8,276 nucleotides of DNA, from positions 1 through 8,276 of the forward strand of contig JAGLYS010000099.1 of NCBI GenBank assembly GCA_023132105.1, written 5' to 3'. Of this stretch, positions 1 to 6,823 are shown piece after piece; position 1 is the first letter of the stretch; each line of letters opens with the position of its first letter. Source of the stretch: Caldifarciminota bacterium (lineage in GTDB: Bacteria > Hydrothermota > 32-111 > QNBC01). A model generated the notes under the pieces. The model was not told where the DNA came from and made no database searches. It was given only the letters and a program-made list of their open reading frames with translations. Position numbers and translations under genes: made by a program.

Positions 1-1444
1 CAACTTCTCTTTTTTTAATTTGTGATAATATGATAAACAGTCCTGTTATTAAAATTGGTAATAAAACAAATACTACTTCCATATTTCGTGAAGGAGAAAT
101 ATTAACATCTATCGATTTTGAAATATCGAGTATTTTAAAGAATATTTTTTCAAGCATAAATATAACCGAATTGATATAATTCGAAAGTATTGGAAAGAAT
201 ATATAAGTAATCATAGACATTACACCGAGTACGATTATCAATGAAACAAGAGGAATAAAAATAATATTTGCAATGGGAGATAAGAGATAGAATGTGCCAA
301 AATAATGCACGATAATAGGGAATGTAAATAAATTAATAAATAAACTTATAAGGAAAGGTAATATAATATATCTAAATAACGGGTTTTTAAAATAGACAAA
401 TGGGTATATCTCCCTATAAAACAGTATGATAGAAAATACAGCTGAGAATGAAAGTAAAAAACCCGGGGAATAGATTTCTGATGGCCATATTAAAAGAATA
501 ACAAATGCTGTGGAAAACAAAATATTATACGGGATTGGATATCTCTTTACTTTAAATGATATCATAAAAACAAATACCATAAAAGCCGCTCTAAGTACTG
601 ATATTTTAAAATCAACGAATGCAAGATAATAGAAAACAACAATTATCATAGGGAATAAGATAATATTATCATTCAATCTTATTATTTTTAGAATGATAAG
701 CAAAGCACCAATAATAACAGCAAGATGCAAACCACTTAAGGCTAACAGATGCGTTATTCCGAGTTTTCTAAATGAATTTTCGGTATCTCTGCTAAGTTTG
801 TCTCTCTCTCCAAAAATGAAAGACATTAAGAGACTATTGTATTTTCCGGGAAGAATTCTAAAAACTTCTTTTCTATATGTATCAAATGGTTTAAATATAT
901 TATTTTCCTTTGAAAATAAACCACTTTTTAGAATTTTAACAACACTATTTTTACCAATACTGATTTTACCATATATTCCTTTTCTTTCATAATATTCTTC
1001 GATTTTGTCATTATAACTGTTTATATATCCCTTAAATGAAATAACATCCCCTATTATTAATCTGTAGTACTTATTGTAATTATATATTTTAACCCTTTTA
1101 TTCATTAGGTGATAGGGATAGGATATATTGATTATTCCTTTACTACTATTGAAATCATATGTTCCTGTCCTTTCAATCGTACCCTGGCATATAACACTCT
1201 CCGGAATTACTTTATCCTCTACACACTTATTAAATGACACATTACCATATATTAGGATGCTTAATAAAAGAAATATTTTTGATATTTTATAATGTTTTGT
1301 TATAAACAGTAAAACGAAAATAGCAATTGAAATAAATGGCAATAAAAAATGGAATTTAATCCATTGAGTGATTATAATACCTGTAATAAGATGGAGTAAA
1401 GGAAATAAAGCTAAAATAGAATTAATATTTAAGTGATTCTTCAA
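1..1444 (-). CDS. comEC: ComEC/Rec2-family DNA-uptake channel, C-terminus beyond window
   Basis: Inner-membrane protein that passes single-stranded DNA into the cytoplasm during natural transformation. The frame stays open for 481 codons from a TTG at 1444 to the left edge. Residues 10-65 are hydrophobic (N-terminal membrane segments). Residues 66-175 fit the soluble DUF4131/OB-like domain. A GERDKLS stretch leads into HLLALSGLH at 232-240, the hallmark of the Competence domain, followed by VLRAAF (283-288), SPGFLLSFSAV (326-336) and several membrane helices to about 474. The metallo-beta-lactamase-like domain found at the C-terminus of many ComECs would lie outside the window. The start is set by an in-frame TGA five codons' distance or less upstream; TTG is the only usual start codon near it. 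A GAAGGA ribosome-binding site lies only 2 nt before it. It overlaps the roadblock gene by 23 nt, suggesting translational coupling. Family call is firm; exact start less so. Confidence 0.93.
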   Translation of the reverse strand, partial: MKNHLNINSILALFPLLHLITGIIITQWIKFHFLLPFISIAIFVLLFITKHYKISKIFLLLSILIYGNVSFNKCVEDKVIPESVICQGTIERTGTYDFNSSKGIINISYPYHLMNKRVKIYNYNKYYRLIIGDVISFKGYINSYNDKIEEYYERKGIYGKISIGKNSVVKILKSGLFSKENNIFKPFDTYRKEVFRILPGKYNSLLMSFIFGERDKLSRDTENSFRKLGITHLLALSGLHLAVIIGALLIILKIIRLNDNIILFPMIIVVFYYLAFVDFKISVLRAAFMVFVFMISFKVKRYPIPYNILFSTAFVILLIWPSEIYSPGFLLSFSAVFSIILFYREIYPFVYFKNPLFRYIILPFLISLFINLFTFPIIVHYFGTFYLLSPIANIIFIPLVSLIIVLGVMSMITYIFFPILSNYINSVIFMLEKIFFKILDISKSIDVNISPSRNMEVVFVLLPILITGLFIILSQIKKREV

Positions 1445-1790
1445 AATCCTTCAAAGAAGAATGTAACTCATGCCTTGCTAATCCTAAATTCTGTTTCTCC
1501 CCCTCGACTAAAAGATAAATAAAATATAAATCATTGATTGGCAATATGATATATGTGCTATGACCTGTTGTGAAGAAAAGTTCCATTAAACTGCCTTTTT
1601 CACGATCCTTTGCGATTTTCTGGCTATTGATCACAACAGATGTAATATCAGCATCCATTTTTTCTATATCGATTGAATCATCCTTCATTGAATTGGCAAG
1701 TCCCATACCATCAGTGCCTACAAGACTAACCAGTATTGTTCCGGGAACATCGTTTAATATCTCTGACAATCTGCTTTCATAATCAATCAT
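1422..1790 (-). CDS. Roadblock/LC7 domain protein
   Basis: Small cytoplasmic protein (122 aa) made up of a single Roadblock/LC7 domain. The pattern is typical: an N-terminal helix (SRLSEILNDVPG, residues 6-17), a strand pair around ILVSLVGTDGMGLANS (19-34), a long helix around 41-63, strands with LFFTTGHSTYIILPIN, and a final helix preceded by NLGLARHEL (101-109). Bacterial Roadblock proteins such as MglB usually bind Ras-like GTPases and act as GAPs or scaffolds; no MglA-type GTPase is visible here. The ATG overlaps the stop of the J-domain gene (ATGA) and is served by a strong GGAGG 6 nt upstream. The 3' end overlaps comEC by 23 nt. The partner and the cellular role are unknown; a role tied to ComEC or the J-domain protein is inferred from gene order only. 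Confidence 0.85.
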   Translation of the reverse strand: MIDYESRLSEILNDVPGTILVSLVGTDGMGLANSMKDDSIDIEKMDADITSVVINSQKIAKDREKGSLMELFFTTGHSTYIILPINDLYFIYLLVEGEKQNLGLARHELHSSLKDFEESLKY

Positions 1791-2443
1791 TTACTACCTC
1801 CTTTAAATATCTTCCCCCAAATACTTTTTTGTGATTTTTCTATCTGCATTTCCTCTTGTAGAGCTCTTTTATTGAGTTTATTCCACTTGAGTGCTTCCTC
1901 AATAAATTTTTTATATTTCTCATTATTCCCCATTGCTTTATAAACCAGTGCTATATTAACATATAAATCAGCATTATCTATTTTCGCTCTAAGTGCTTTC
2001 TCTGCATATTCGAGAGCTACCTCGGGGTCACCGTTATTATTAATGATTGAAAGTGCAAGAAAACTATTTGCTTCAGGATGATCTTTTTGTATGTGCAGGC
2101 AGGCATAAAAATATTTCTCTGCTTTCTCAAATCTATTATCAGATATCGCATTAATACCCTCTTTAAAAATCTTTGTAAAGTGTTGCTGCTGTGATATCTC
2201 GGATTCATCTATATATCCCATTCTTATTTTTCTATCATATTCCGCTTTTTTCGATGGATCTATTAATGTTTTATATGCCTTTGTTATCTGAGCAAAATCA
2301 TCATTTGTAATAACCCATCCTTTCATTGATCTTGCATCGGTTTTATCCGGATGATAAATTTTTGCAAGTTTTAAATATGCATCTCTAATTTCCTTTTGAG
2401 TTGCATTTTTCGATAATTTCAATATCATATAAAAGTTTTTCAT
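1787..2443 (-). CDS. J-domain protein with TPR repeats
   Basis: A 218-residue cytoplasmic protein. Residues 3-75 are a J-domain: helix I begins at FYMILKLSKNATQKEIRDAY, the HPD motif required to stimulate Hsp70 ATPase is at 31-33, and the helix III/IV region ends in KKAEYDRK. A linker follows. Residues about 89-192 form roughly three TPR-like units, with signatures such as RFEKAEKYFYACLHIQKDHPEA, ALEYAEKALRAKIDNADLYVNIALVYKAMGN being the clearest (split here over 103-125 and 143-173). The glycine/phenylalanine-rich, zinc-finger and substrate-binding domains of true DnaJ are missing, so this is probably a specialised DnaK co-chaperone or adaptor, not housekeeping DnaJ. It leads the second unit: its ATG lies 20 bp after greA and lacks a Shine-Dalgarno site, but sits 5 nt after a TATAAT box. 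Its stop overlaps the roadblock start (ATGA). Client unknown. Confidence 0.88.
   Translation of the reverse strand: MKNFYMILKLSKNATQKEIRDAYLKLAKIYHPDKTDARSMKGWVITNDDFAQITKAYKTLIDPSKKAEYDRKIRMGYIDESEISQQQHFTKIFKEGINAISDNRFEKAEKYFYACLHIQKDHPEANSFLALSIINNNGDPEVALEYAEKALRAKIDNADLYVNIALVYKAMGNNEKYKKFIEEALKWNKLNKRALQEEMQIEKSQKSIWGKIFKGGSK
1797..1801 (-). promoter_or_regulatory. Shine-Dalgarno site of the roadblock gene
   Basis: GGAGG on the minus strand, 6 nt before the ATG at 1790 and inside the end of the J-domain gene. It is the clearest ribosome-binding site in the window. It shows that this organism does use Shine-Dalgarno initiation inside operons, which makes its absence before the two unit-leading genes (ATG at 2443 and 7940) stand out. 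Confidence 0.8.
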
Positions 2444-2448
2444 ATATT

Positions 2449-2477
2449 ATTATATACCAATTGTTATATCTTTTCAA
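2449..2477 (-). promoter_or_regulatory. Putative sigma-70 promoter P2 for the J-domain/roadblock/comEC unit
   Basis: Minus strand: TTGAAA (2477-2472), a 17-nt spacer, then TATAAT (2454-2449). That is 5/6 and 6/6 matches to consensus with ideal spacing. The ATG at 2443 begins just 5 nt after the -10, so transcription would start at or about the A of the ATG, giving a leaderless message; no Shine-Dalgarno site is seen. The promoter lies in the last codons of greA and the 20-bp gap. In AT-rich DNA such matches can arise by chance, so position and the missing ribosome-binding site carry much of the weight. Confidence 0.55.
2452..2469. repeat. 18-bp near-palindrome within promoter P2
   Basis: The plus-strand sequence ATATACCAATTGTTATAT is symmetric about 2460/2461 except for one base pair (2457 against 2464). 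It covers the promoter spacer and the first half of the TATAAT box, where a repressor would block RNA polymerase. It also contains the greA stop codon. AT-richness makes short palindromes common, so an operator role is only a possibility. Confidence 0.3.
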
Positions 2478-4842
2478 GTTTTTTTATATTAATTATCAGA
2501 TATGAATTATTTTTAAACTGAATTACATCTCCTTTCTTTTTTTCCTCGAGTTCTCTTCCTATCTCGGATTTATATGATATAATATTGTTTTGAATATCCG
2601 TTTCCCATGGTCCCAAAATTTTATATACCACAATCTTTTTATTTATTTGATCTTCTAATTCTACTACTGTTCCAAAGCTAACTATATCCCCATTAACATC
2701 TTTTAGATCAATTACGATAGATCTATCCAATTCATACCTTATAGTATTAAGTGAGCCGGCAAGTAGTTTTTGTTTATCTTTTGCAGCTCTATACTCGGCA
2801 TTTTCACTTAAATCACCCATAGATGCGGCTTCATAGATATGTTCACTATTCTCCGGAATTTCCACTGAAATAATATGCTTATATTGTTTCATCATTCTAT
2901 CATATGAACTGGCAAGAGTATAAAACGACTCACTCTCTTCATATTTAATATTTTCAATATCAGGATACTGATCGGTAATAATGGCTCTTAACCTACTCTG
3001 TAATTCTATTGGCATATTTTCTATTTTACTTATCTGGTTTAAAAGCAGTTTCAATCTTTTTGACTCTTTAATTTCATTTACTGCTGTTCTGTAATTCCTA
3101 AAGTCATCTGCTCTAATTATATCTCTTGTCTTCTGGAGAAGTTTCTGATAAATTTGCTTAACATCTCTATCCTGTTCGTTTAACACCTCAATAGATGTAT
3201 ATTCATAAAGCTCGAATAACTTTTCTATCAATCTGGAAACTGGAATATCTTTTGTACCGCCCCATAAATTTTTTAATTTATTTTTACATATTGCAAGAAA
3301 CAAATCCGGGAAAAGATATATATCATTAAGAGATTTATTGATAATATTATCAGCAATTTCATTCTTTTTATTTTTATATAATAATTCTATATACTGCTCC
3401 TCTACCAAGGGGGTAAATTCAGAAAGATATTTTGACATAAATTCATCAAAATCCGGCCATAATTCATCGGATATTTCCAGTACTTTATGAATATTATTTA
3501 TCTTTATAATATCATTTATAAATCTATAAAGTCTTTCTTTTGACTTTATTCTATTCTTTATATATAGCTCTATATTATATTTGTCCGGAAAAAGATTCAA
3601 TAATAGAAATTGAGCTCTTAAACTTTGCACCCCTTTCAAAGCATCTTCAATTTTGTTTTTATCATTTTCTCCTAAATCGAACTGAATTTTCTCTAATTCC
3701 GAAAGCTTTTTCTTTATATTCGTTATTTTTAATACCTCGTCAACTATAGAAATTACTCTATCCGATTTTATCATATAGTTATGATTGATGTCTTTATCAA
3801 CTATATTTGATTTTTCACAAGCTTCTTTAATCGATTTCCATCTATTATTCCACTCTGCTTCCGGTATAAAATCCGGAACAAAGAACGATTTAAGCTCTTT
3901 TTGCGTAAGTTGCTTCTTGGCAAATACTAAAATAATATATACGGCTTTATCAGGTTCCTTGTCTATTATTGCCTTGAATTCATCTATCTTATCAAATCTA
4001 TATACGGCAATATCATCACCCGGCAAATGTTTTAGAATATTTTTTAGGTTTTTTCTTTTAAATGTTTTTCTTACACTATTTTCAAATTCAATCTTGATAT
4101 CATCAAAAGTAAAATCCACACTAATAATTTTACCTGTTTTGAAATTTTGATGATAAACATATTCCCCTTCATCGAATCTAATTAAATCTTCGAATATATC
4201 GACTGATTGAGAAAGATTTTCACTTATTTGTAATTTAGAAACTTTGATCAATCTATTATAATTTTTATGATTACTGTATTTGTATTCAAAATATTCCAGT
4301 ATCTGTTTTCTTAAACACTTATCATTAGTTGTAAATTCGATTAAAGATTTCAAATAGTAATAGTATATATCGTTATCGATATTAACATATGGAAGGCTTA
4401 GATTTATTATTACCGAAGCAAAATCGACATTGCCCTTTTTATATGTAATATTAGCGATTTCCAATATTTCCTCAGGTATTATCAAATCCTTATTTTCCAG
4501 AAGCTCCAGAAATTTATCCTCCAACACATTAAAGGACTTTTCATGAGCCAGGGTTCTCAGATACCTATAATAATACTCTTTATATAGTTTCTCATCATTA
4601 TCTTTATAATATTCAACCAATCTATTCACATAGGGAGATTTATGTTCCGATTTATTTGCAAGAAAGTATAGATATTCTACATAAAGGTTATTGAATTTTC
4701 TAAGATTTTCACATGCATCGATAAAGCATTTTGACGCAGATACAGTCTTTTTTTCTTTATTTGGGATATCGGGAAATAGATTGAATATTTCGATCCATTT
4801 TTTTTCTTTTTTTAAATCCTGTAACAGATCAATATTATTCAT
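2464..4842 (-). CDS. greA: GreA-type transcription elongation factor with a long N-terminal extension
   Basis: A 792-residue protein, about five times the usual 158-residue GreA. The last ~155 residues are a complete Gre factor: a coiled-coil hairpin with MGDLSENAEYRAAKDKQ at the tip (the acidic Asp677 and Glu680 match those that hold the catalytic Mg in the RNA polymerase secondary channel), then the FKBP-like C-terminal domain ending in ISYKSEIGRELEEKKKGDV. This domain should rescue backtracked polymerase by stimulating transcript cleavage. The first ~635 residues are mostly helical and repeat-like, probably a solenoid. An insert at about 224-271 (GEYVYHQNFKTGKIISVDF) resembles the small Tudor/CarD-like beta-barrels of RNA-polymerase-binding proteins; that is inference. 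Long GreA proteins are known from spirochaetes. The ATG overlaps the stop of the YchF-like gene (ATGA); only a weak AGG lies upstream, so translation is likely coupled. Confidence 0.9.
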   Translation of the reverse strand: MNNIDLLQDLKKEKKWIEIFNLFPDIPNKEKKTVSASKCFIDACENLRKFNNLYVEYLYFLANKSEHKSPYVNRLVEYYKDNDEKLYKEYYYRYLRTLAHEKSFNVLEDKFLELLENKDLIIPEEILEIANITYKKGNVDFASVIINLSLPYVNIDNDIYYYYLKSLIEFTTNDKCLRKQILEYFEYKYSNHKNYNRLIKVSKLQISENLSQSVDIFEDLIRFDEGEYVYHQNFKTGKIISVDFTFDDIKIEFENSVRKTFKRKNLKNILKHLPGDDIAVYRFDKIDEFKAIIDKEPDKAVYIILVFAKKQLTQKELKSFFVPDFIPEAEWNNRWKSIKEACEKSNIVDKDINHNYMIKSDRVISIVDEVLKITNIKKKLSELEKIQFDLGENDKNKIEDALKGVQSLRAQFLLLNLFPDKYNIELYIKNRIKSKERLYRFINDIIKINNIHKVLEISDELWPDFDEFMSKYLSEFTPLVEEQYIELLYKNKKNEIADNIINKSLNDIYLFPDLFLAICKNKLKNLWGGTKDIPVSRLIEKLFELYEYTSIEVLNEQDRDVKQIYQKLLQKTRDIIRADDFRNYRTAVNEIKESKRLKLLLNQISKIENMPIELQSRLRAIITDQYPDIENIKYEESESFYTLASSYDRMMKQYKHIISVEIPENSEHIYEAASMGDLSENAEYRAAKDKQKLLAGSLNTIRYELDRSIVIDLKDVNGDIVSFGTVVELEDQINKKIVVYKILGPWETDIQNNIISYKSEIGRELEEKKKGDVIQFKNNSYLIINIKKLEKI

Positions 4843-5915
4843 ATGTTAAACCTAAATTCTATTATATCTCCATCTTTTACCATATATTCTTTACCCTCGA
4901 GTCTTAAAAGACCCTTTTCCTTTAATGTTACAAAATCGGGATATTTCTCAAAATCTTTATAATGAACAACCTGAGCTTTTATAAATCCTTTCTCTATATC
5001 AGTGTGTATCTTACTTGCTGCTTTTTGAGCAATCGTACCATCTCCGATAGGCCAGGCTCTAACCTCATCTTTCCCTACTGTGAAAAAAGATATTAAACCC
5101 AATTTGGCGAAAATGGCTTTCTTTACCATTTCGATTGCAGATTCTTCAATACCCAATTCTCTCATATATTCTTCTTTTTCATTGTCATCCAACATATTTA
5201 TATCCATTTCCATAGATCCACACATATGGATAGAGTTAAAATTTATTTCTTTGCCTAAATTTTCAATTTTACCAATCAAATCCGGATTTGAAAATTTTTC
5301 ATCGGTATTTAAAATTGTAAGCAGTGGCTTCAATGACAATAAATTATATCCTTTTAAGATAAGCATCTCTTGCTCTGTCAAATTAAGCGTTCTGAGTGGT
5401 ATCTCCTCTTCCAAAGCATTTTTTAATTTTTCAAGAATAGGCAGCTCATATTTCTCTTCATTGGTTAAATTCCCTTTCTTCTTTGACAATCTTTGAATCC
5501 TTTTTTCTATAATTGTATAATCACTAAATATAATTTCAGAATCAAGTGTTTTTATATCCCTAATGGGATCAATATCATCATAACGATATATTACATCCTC
5601 TCTTTTGAAATTTCTGACAACCTCAATTATCATATCAATATTTTTTGCAAATTCTACAAGCTTTACTCCCCAATTACTTTTATGATCTTCACTTATAGGA
5701 GGCATATCGACAATATTCATTGTTGCATATACTAATTTTTCAGGTTGAAATATATTATAAAGATATACTAATCTCTCATCTTTTAATTTAACTGTTGCTT
5801 TGTTTGGCTTGGAATCTTTGATTGAATATGTTGTAACTTCTGCTTCTAATCCTGTAATTGCATTAAATATAGTAGTTTTACCTGTATTTTCTAAACCTAT
5901 TATTCCGATATCCAT
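4839..5915 (-). CDS. Divergent YchF/OLA1-like P-loop protein with TGS domain
   Basis: At 358 aa, the length matches YchF (E. coli 363 aa), a ribosome-associated ATPase of the Obg class. The P-loop is intact (GLENTGKTT, 7-15), the NxxE nucleotide-specificity motif is NTDE (203-206), and the C-terminal TGS domain (about 277-358: EVRAWPIGDGTIAQKAASKIHTD and the final VKDGD) is well kept. Two catalytic features are lost. The DxxG motif is D70-M-P-P73, and the glycine-rich switch that follows in true YchF is gone. The residue aligned with E. coli His114, needed for ATP hydrolysis, is Tyr110. The protein may therefore bind nucleotide but hydrolyse it slowly or not at all. The ATG is placed by the family's N-terminus and lies 16 nt inside the end of the preceding gene; its stop overlaps the greA ATG. 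It could be a second paralogue beside a normal YchF elsewhere. Confidence 0.85.
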   Translation of the reverse strand: MDIGIIGLENTGKTTIFNAITGLEAEVTTYSIKDSKPNKATVKLKDERLVYLYNIFQPEKLVYATMNIVDMPPISEDHKSNWGVKLVEFAKNIDMIIEVVRNFKREDVIYRYDDIDPIRDIKTLDSEIIFSDYTIIEKRIQRLSKKKGNLTNEEKYELPILEKLKNALEEEIPLRTLNLTEQEMLILKGYNLLSLKPLLTILNTDEKFSNPDLIGKIENLGKEINFNSIHMCGSMEMDINMLDDNEKEEYMRELGIEESAIEMVKKAIFAKLGLISFFTVGKDEVRAWPIGDGTIAQKAASKIHTDIEKGFIKAQVVHYKDFEKYPDFVTLKEKGLLRLEGKEYMVKDGDIIEFRFNI

Positions 5916-6823
5916 TTTTCATTAATCTTCTTAAATTCATAGACATCAATGATACTATCGGAAATGGGAAATTCGTAATCGAATAGTGTTTTGGAAACAG
6001 CTTCATACTTTACTATGGATTCTTTTTCTTTATCATAAAATATATTTATAAGTGCAATATTGCCCATATTACCATAAGTTCTAAAAACAATTGTATGTGT
6101 AGTAGGATTTTCAAATGGTTTATCTATTCCTCTGCCAAGGAAACCACCAATGATCAAATCAATACCGTTAATATGTTGTGCTAAATATTTATCTCTGTCA
6201 TCACCTATATCCGTAACAGCAATAATCAAATCCGCTTTTTTCATTCTTAGAATATTGACCATTCTTTGAGCTGCATCCAATTCGTTCTCGATATTAAATT
6301 TATCCCAGTATTTACTTTGATTATATAGTTTTGCATATTCCGAAACCAAACCAAAGATCCCGATTTTAATACCTTTGTATTCAATAATCCTATATTGAAA
6401 TATTGGGAAATCATTGAATGTAGCATTGGATGAAATAATTTTATATTTATTAGCTGTCGCTTTGAAATCTTTGTCTAACATCATCACATCAAAAACTCCA
6501 AAATTGATGAAATCATAATTAACATCATCAAGGAATTTTTCCACCTTTTCCCTTTTCTCTCTGAATGTAAAAGCATTATCAGTGTATATATTTCCATTTG
6601 ATATAAGAATAGGATTCGAGTGTTGCCTTACTTTATTCAGATAATTAAGAAAAGCTCCTGCATTTCCTATTGTTGGCGGAAAAGCCGGATTCATATAGGT
6701 TGCATATTCGGGTTTTAAATAGCCCTGAATATCCCCCGTGAATATAATACGAATTTCCTCTACATCAGAGCTTATAAGTAAAAAAGGGCATAGAATAAAT
6801 ATAAATAGAATTTTTTTCATCAA
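5900..6823 (-). CDS. Exported 5'-nucleotidase-fold protein lacking metal ligands
   Basis: A 307-residue protein with an N-terminal signal peptide (hydrophobic 5-18, no lipobox), so probably periplasmic or released. It follows the UshA/5'-nucleotidase metallophosphatase domain in order: IIFTGDIQG (27-34), ILISNGN (72-78), YDFINFGVFD (103-112), ISSNATF (130-136), IKIGIFGLVSEYAK (152-165), DLIIAVTDIGDD (198-209), GIDLIIGGFLG (220-230). At these places the family has DxH, GD, GNHEFD, ..H.G and GGHSQ. Only Asp31 survives: the others are Gln33, Asn78, Val110, Phe111, Asp205, Phe228 and Gly230. The substrate-binding C-terminal nucleotidase domain is missing. It probably binds rather than cleaves a ligand. 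Start: TTG at 6823 (9 nt after AAAGGA) or ATG at 6820 (12 nt); they differ by one residue. Overlaps both neighbours. Confidence 0.8.
   Translation of the reverse strand: MMKKILFIFILCPFLLISSDVEEIRIIFTGDIQGYLKPEYATYMNPAFPPTIGNAGAFLNYLNKVRQHSNPILISNGNIYTDNAFTFREKREKVEKFLDDVNYDFINFGVFDVMMLDKDFKATANKYKIISSNATFNDFPIFQYRIIEYKGIKIGIFGLVSEYAKLYNQSKYWDKFNIENELDAAQRMVNILRMKKADLIIAVTDIGDDRDKYLAQHINGIDLIIGGFLGRGIDKPFENPTTHTIVFRTYGNMGNIALINIFYDKEKESIVKYEAVSKTLFDYEFPISDSIIDVYEFKKINEKWISE

Noticed and set aside
693..992. Plus-strand open frame of 99 codons opposite comEC
   Set aside because: Lies fully antisense to the conserved loop and HLLALSGLH region of comEC; composition is that of a reversed coding strand and no known motif is present.
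1570..2208. Small frames at 1570-1782 (plus) and 2017-2208 (minus) inside the roadblock and J-domain genes
   Set aside because: Out-of-frame shadows of well-supported genes.
2444..2463. Terminator between greA and the J-domain gene
   Set aside because: The gap is 20 bp, AT-rich and without a GC stem; the dyad there fits an operator-like site better than a terminator.
3540..4150. Two plus-strand open frames (3540-3749, 3785-4150) opposite greA
   Set aside because: Antisense shadows of the greA extension, rich in Phe/Ser/Leu as expected for reversed AT-rich coding sequence; no family features.
5080..5735. Two plus-strand open frames (5080-5496, 5493-5735) opposite the YchF-like gene
   Set aside because: Antisense to a conserved protein, no motifs, no promoter or ribosome-binding site of note.
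5900..6823. Active 5'-nucleotidase or Sox/CapA-type phosphatase
   Set aside because: DxH, GD, GNH and GHxH motifs are all broken, so activity of the usual kind is unlikely.
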